Shown here in pieces: positions 15,396 through 17,011 of a stretch of DNA of 17,011 nt; positions within the stretch are counted from its first letter, which is position 1, and every line of letters begins with the position of its first letter. The position numbers and the translations under genes were made by a program. This stretch comes from Planctomycetota bacterium (lineage in GTDB: Bacteria; Planctomycetota; UBA8742; SKZP01; JAIOTL01), in contig JAIOTL010000191.1 in NCBI GenBank assembly GCA_021106775.1, forward strand, positions 1 to 17,011, written 5' to 3'. Below the pieces are notes generated by a model. The model saw nothing but the letters and a program-made list of their open reading frames with translations, was not told the DNA's origin and did no database searches.

Positions 15396-15545
15396 GAGTC
15401 CATATTCAAGAAAGTATTAAAGGGTTCAAAACACTGTCATTCCCAACTTGATTGGGAATCCAGAATCTTACAAATTCGGTATAATAACTGGATTCCTGCT
15501 TTCGCAGGAATGACAACACTTGAAAACTATTGTTACTTTATGCTA
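15396..15545 (+). repeat. MITE-like hairpin repeat, copy 4
   Basis: A 150-bp element filling the gap between convergent nuoK and a small membrane protein gene. The left arm begins GAGTCC (the TA has decayed to GA) and contains CAAGAAAGTATTAAAGGG as in copy 3. Hairpin one, with CCCAA/TTGGG stem, is at 15439-15459; hairpin two, at 15492-15511, has a GAAA loop on the minus strand and stem ATTCCTGC/GCAGGAAT, differing from copy 2 at two base pairs, both kept paired. The right arm, 30 bases as in copy 2, ends in TA at 15544-15545, inside the stop codon of the minus-strand gene. No ORF. Confidence 0.85.
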
Positions 15546-16004
15546 TCTGTCATTTGATATATTCTCAGAGCGTTGTATATCAAGGGCGATTCTGCTCAGT
15601 TCGATACATAGGTTCTTCGATTTTATGCTGAATTTCTTGTATAACTCATCAATAATTTTGGTTTTATCCTTAAGCGTATTATCTTTTCGTGTCTTGATGA
15701 TAGATTTTATCAGCTCGCAGAAAATGTCAAAATCCTTGATTTCGTTGAGGTCTTCGAGGATTCGCGTCATTCGGCGAACTTTTGAAAACAGAATCACAAA
15801 CCAAATTCCGCTGCCAATTCCCATTATCAGAAAAATCGTCGAAACAAACGGAATTTCAGGAAAAACCAGCAGAACACCAATAAAACCTGTGATTCCGACG
15901 ATGAGAAACAAAATGCTTGTATAGAAATTGATATGCGGAATTTTTGAAAACGTGGACTGCCAGCTCAGGATGTTATTATAATGTTTGGCATATGAATTAT
16001 TCAA
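15543..16004 (-). CDS. Small two-helix membrane protein, unknown function
   Basis: 153 residues. Seen: a polar N-terminus of about 27 residues, two hydrophobic helices (about 28-47 and 53-74, with a short FPEIPF turn between), then about 80 residues of charged, probably helical, cytoplasmic sequence. No family recognised. The start is inferred to be TTG at 16004: a TAA lies immediately upstream in frame, no ATG occurs before the second helix, and GGTGG stands five bases before the TTG. The stop TAG shares its TA with the right end of repeat copy 4. Divergent from the SPFH gene, with about 100 bases between; no convincing promoter was found there. Confidence 0.72.
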   Translation of the reverse strand: MNNSYAKHYNNILSWQSTFSKIPHINFYTSILFLIVGITGFIGVLLVFPEIPFVSTIFLIMGIGSGIWFVILFSKVRRMTRILEDLNEIKDFDIFCELIKSIIKTRKDNTLKDKTKIIDELYKKFSIKSKNLCIELSRIALDIQRSENISNDR

Positions 16005-16108
16005 TTAAACCACCGAATGAAATGAATGTATTTTAATTACCGGCAAATAATGTTCAATATACAAACTACAATGTTCGTAAAACTGTTACATAAAAAAGTG
16101 AGGTTGAA

Positions 16109-17011
16109 ATGGCACAGAATCAAGTAAATCTTGAAAAGAAGCAGATTATGATGATGATTTTCGGCGGAATCGCTCTTATCGTCATAATTATCATTGCAAT
16201 GTCAATAACGACTATCGAAGCTGGTCACGTTGGCGTGAAGAAGGTTTTCGGCGCAGTCAACGCAGAAGTTCTCCCTGAAGGTTTGCATATTATCGCTCCC
16301 TGGGTAAGCGTTGTCGAAGTTGATGCAAAAGTACAGAATATCAATGTTGAAGCCAAGGCTGGAATGACAAACGCTGCAGTTTCAAAGGATACTCAGACAG
16401 TTGGTTTTCAAGTCGATCTGGCATACAATGTTAATTCGATTGATGCATGGATGCTGATAAAATATGTTGGAGCAACTCACAACAATTGGAAAAGTACGAT
16501 AATTGAGCCGGCAATGTGGCAGGGTGTGAAAGAAGTCATCAGTCGATACGGGCTTGATGACATCGTTGTTGAGCGTGAGGAAGTAAGAAAGGCAATTGGC
16601 GATTCAATAAAAGTACTCGTTCGTGAAAGATTGACCGAACGTTTCAAAGAATCAGGAAATGTAATTCAGATAAATCAGGTTACTTTGCGAAATATTGATT
16701 ATGCTCCTGAATACGAACAAGCAATCACAAAAAAACAGGTGGCAGCACAAAGCGTACTGACAGCGGATTATGAGTTAAATCGGTTTCAAATCGAGCAAAA
16801 GCAGGCAGTTGCAAAGGCGGAACAGGAAGCAAAAGCAAACGTCAAAAAAGCAGAAGGAGATGCACGCGCAAAAGTCATTAATGCAAACGGCGAGGCATTG
16901 GCATACCTTACAAAGCTTGAAGCAGAGATAATTTCATATGCGAAACTTCGTTCTGTCGGTTTTTCACCTGCAACGTATAATTTCCTGGCAAAATGGGATG
17001 GGAAACTACCA
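16109..17011 (+). CDS. SPFH/prohibitin family protein (3' end outside window)
   Basis: Translated by hand: 301 codons are in view and the frame is open at the edge. SPFH proteins form large ring or cage assemblies on the membrane and often control membrane proteases or lipid domains. Seen: membrane anchor at about 13-33; SPFH domain from about 35 (TIEAGHVGVKKVFGAV, EVLPEGLHIIAPW), with KDTQTVGFQVDLAYNV typical of prohibitins; then the coiled-coil part rich in A, E and K (about 210-275), including KKAEGDARAKVINANGEA. The last visible residues KWDGKLP match the conserved C-terminal end of bacterial prohibitin-type proteins, so only about 15-30 residues are likely missing. ATG at 16109 with GAGG five bases upstream. 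The partner protease, if any, is not in view. Confidence 0.93.
   Translation, partial: MAQNQVNLEKKQIMMMIFGGIALIVIIIIAMSITTIEAGHVGVKKVFGAVNAEVLPEGLHIIAPWVSVVEVDAKVQNINVEAKAGMTNAAVSKDTQTVGFQVDLAYNVNSIDAWMLIKYVGATHNNWKSTIIEPAMWQGVKEVISRYGLDDIVVEREEVRKAIGDSIKVLVRERLTERFKESGNVIQINQVTLRNIDYAPEYEQAITKKQVAAQSVLTADYELNRFQIEQKQAVAKAEQEAKANVKKAEGDARAKVINANGEALAYLTKLEAEIISYAKLRSVGFSPATYNFLAKWDGKLP

Noticed and set aside
6917..15545. CRISPR array
   Set aside because: The similar sequences are kilobases apart, in both orientations and flanked by genes; there are no regular spacers or cas genes.

Overview
This AT-rich window looks chromosomal and comes from a Gram-negative-type, probably environmental bacterium. 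It has two complex I subunits (NuoJ, NuoK), MutS, an RNase D, a prohibitin-type SPFH protein, an FHA protein fused to a CAP domain, and secreted proteins with Asp/Asn-rich calcium-loop-like motifs. That mix would fit a planctomycete or another deep lineage, but nothing here fixes the taxon and I do not commit to one. I saw no rRNA, tRNA, CRISPR array, phage gene or transposase.

Layout. 1-2447 (minus): most of a large membrane protein with an FHA domain, one membrane helix, a long helical region and the beginning of a CAP domain, cut by the window edge. A good sigma-54 (-24/-12) promoter sits just upstream. 2677-5355 (plus): mutS, divergent from it. 5447-5752 (plus): a small three-helix membrane protein. 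It converges, one base apart, on 5754-6848 (minus), an EFR1-type flavodoxin/ferredoxin protein with a membrane tail. 7073-8239 (plus): a site-2 (M50) protease with a CBS-like tail. 8341-8550 (plus): a small charged protein. 8781-10115 (minus) and 10431-12623 (plus) are divergent: a signal-peptide protein with two similar halves, and a single-pass protein with an anti-sigma-like N-terminus and a secreted C-terminal half. 12948-14141 (plus): RNase D, preceded by a terminator hairpin within its leader. 14257-15383 (plus): overlapping nuoJ and nuoK without the rest of the nuo operon. 15543-16004 (minus): a small two-helix membrane protein with a TTG start. 16109 to the end (plus): an SPFH/prohibitin gene, missing only its 3' end.

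Four copies of a 134-166 bp non-coding, MITE-like repeat lie in four intergenic gaps (6917-7050, 8548-8703, 12658-12823, 15396-15545). Each has two hairpin arms inside terminal inverted repeats that end in TA. One arm always carries a GAAA loop, and its stem shows paired changes. Two of the copies sit exactly on the stop codon of a neighbouring gene.

The genes do not form one obvious pathway. Plausible themes are envelope signalling (FHA-CAP, site-2 protease, anti-sigma-like protein, SPFH protein) and genome/RNA maintenance (MutS, RNase D). The strongest leads for something undescribed are the sigma-54-driven FHA-CAP protein, the divergent secreted/anti-sigma-like pair, and the stop-codon-inserted hairpin repeats.
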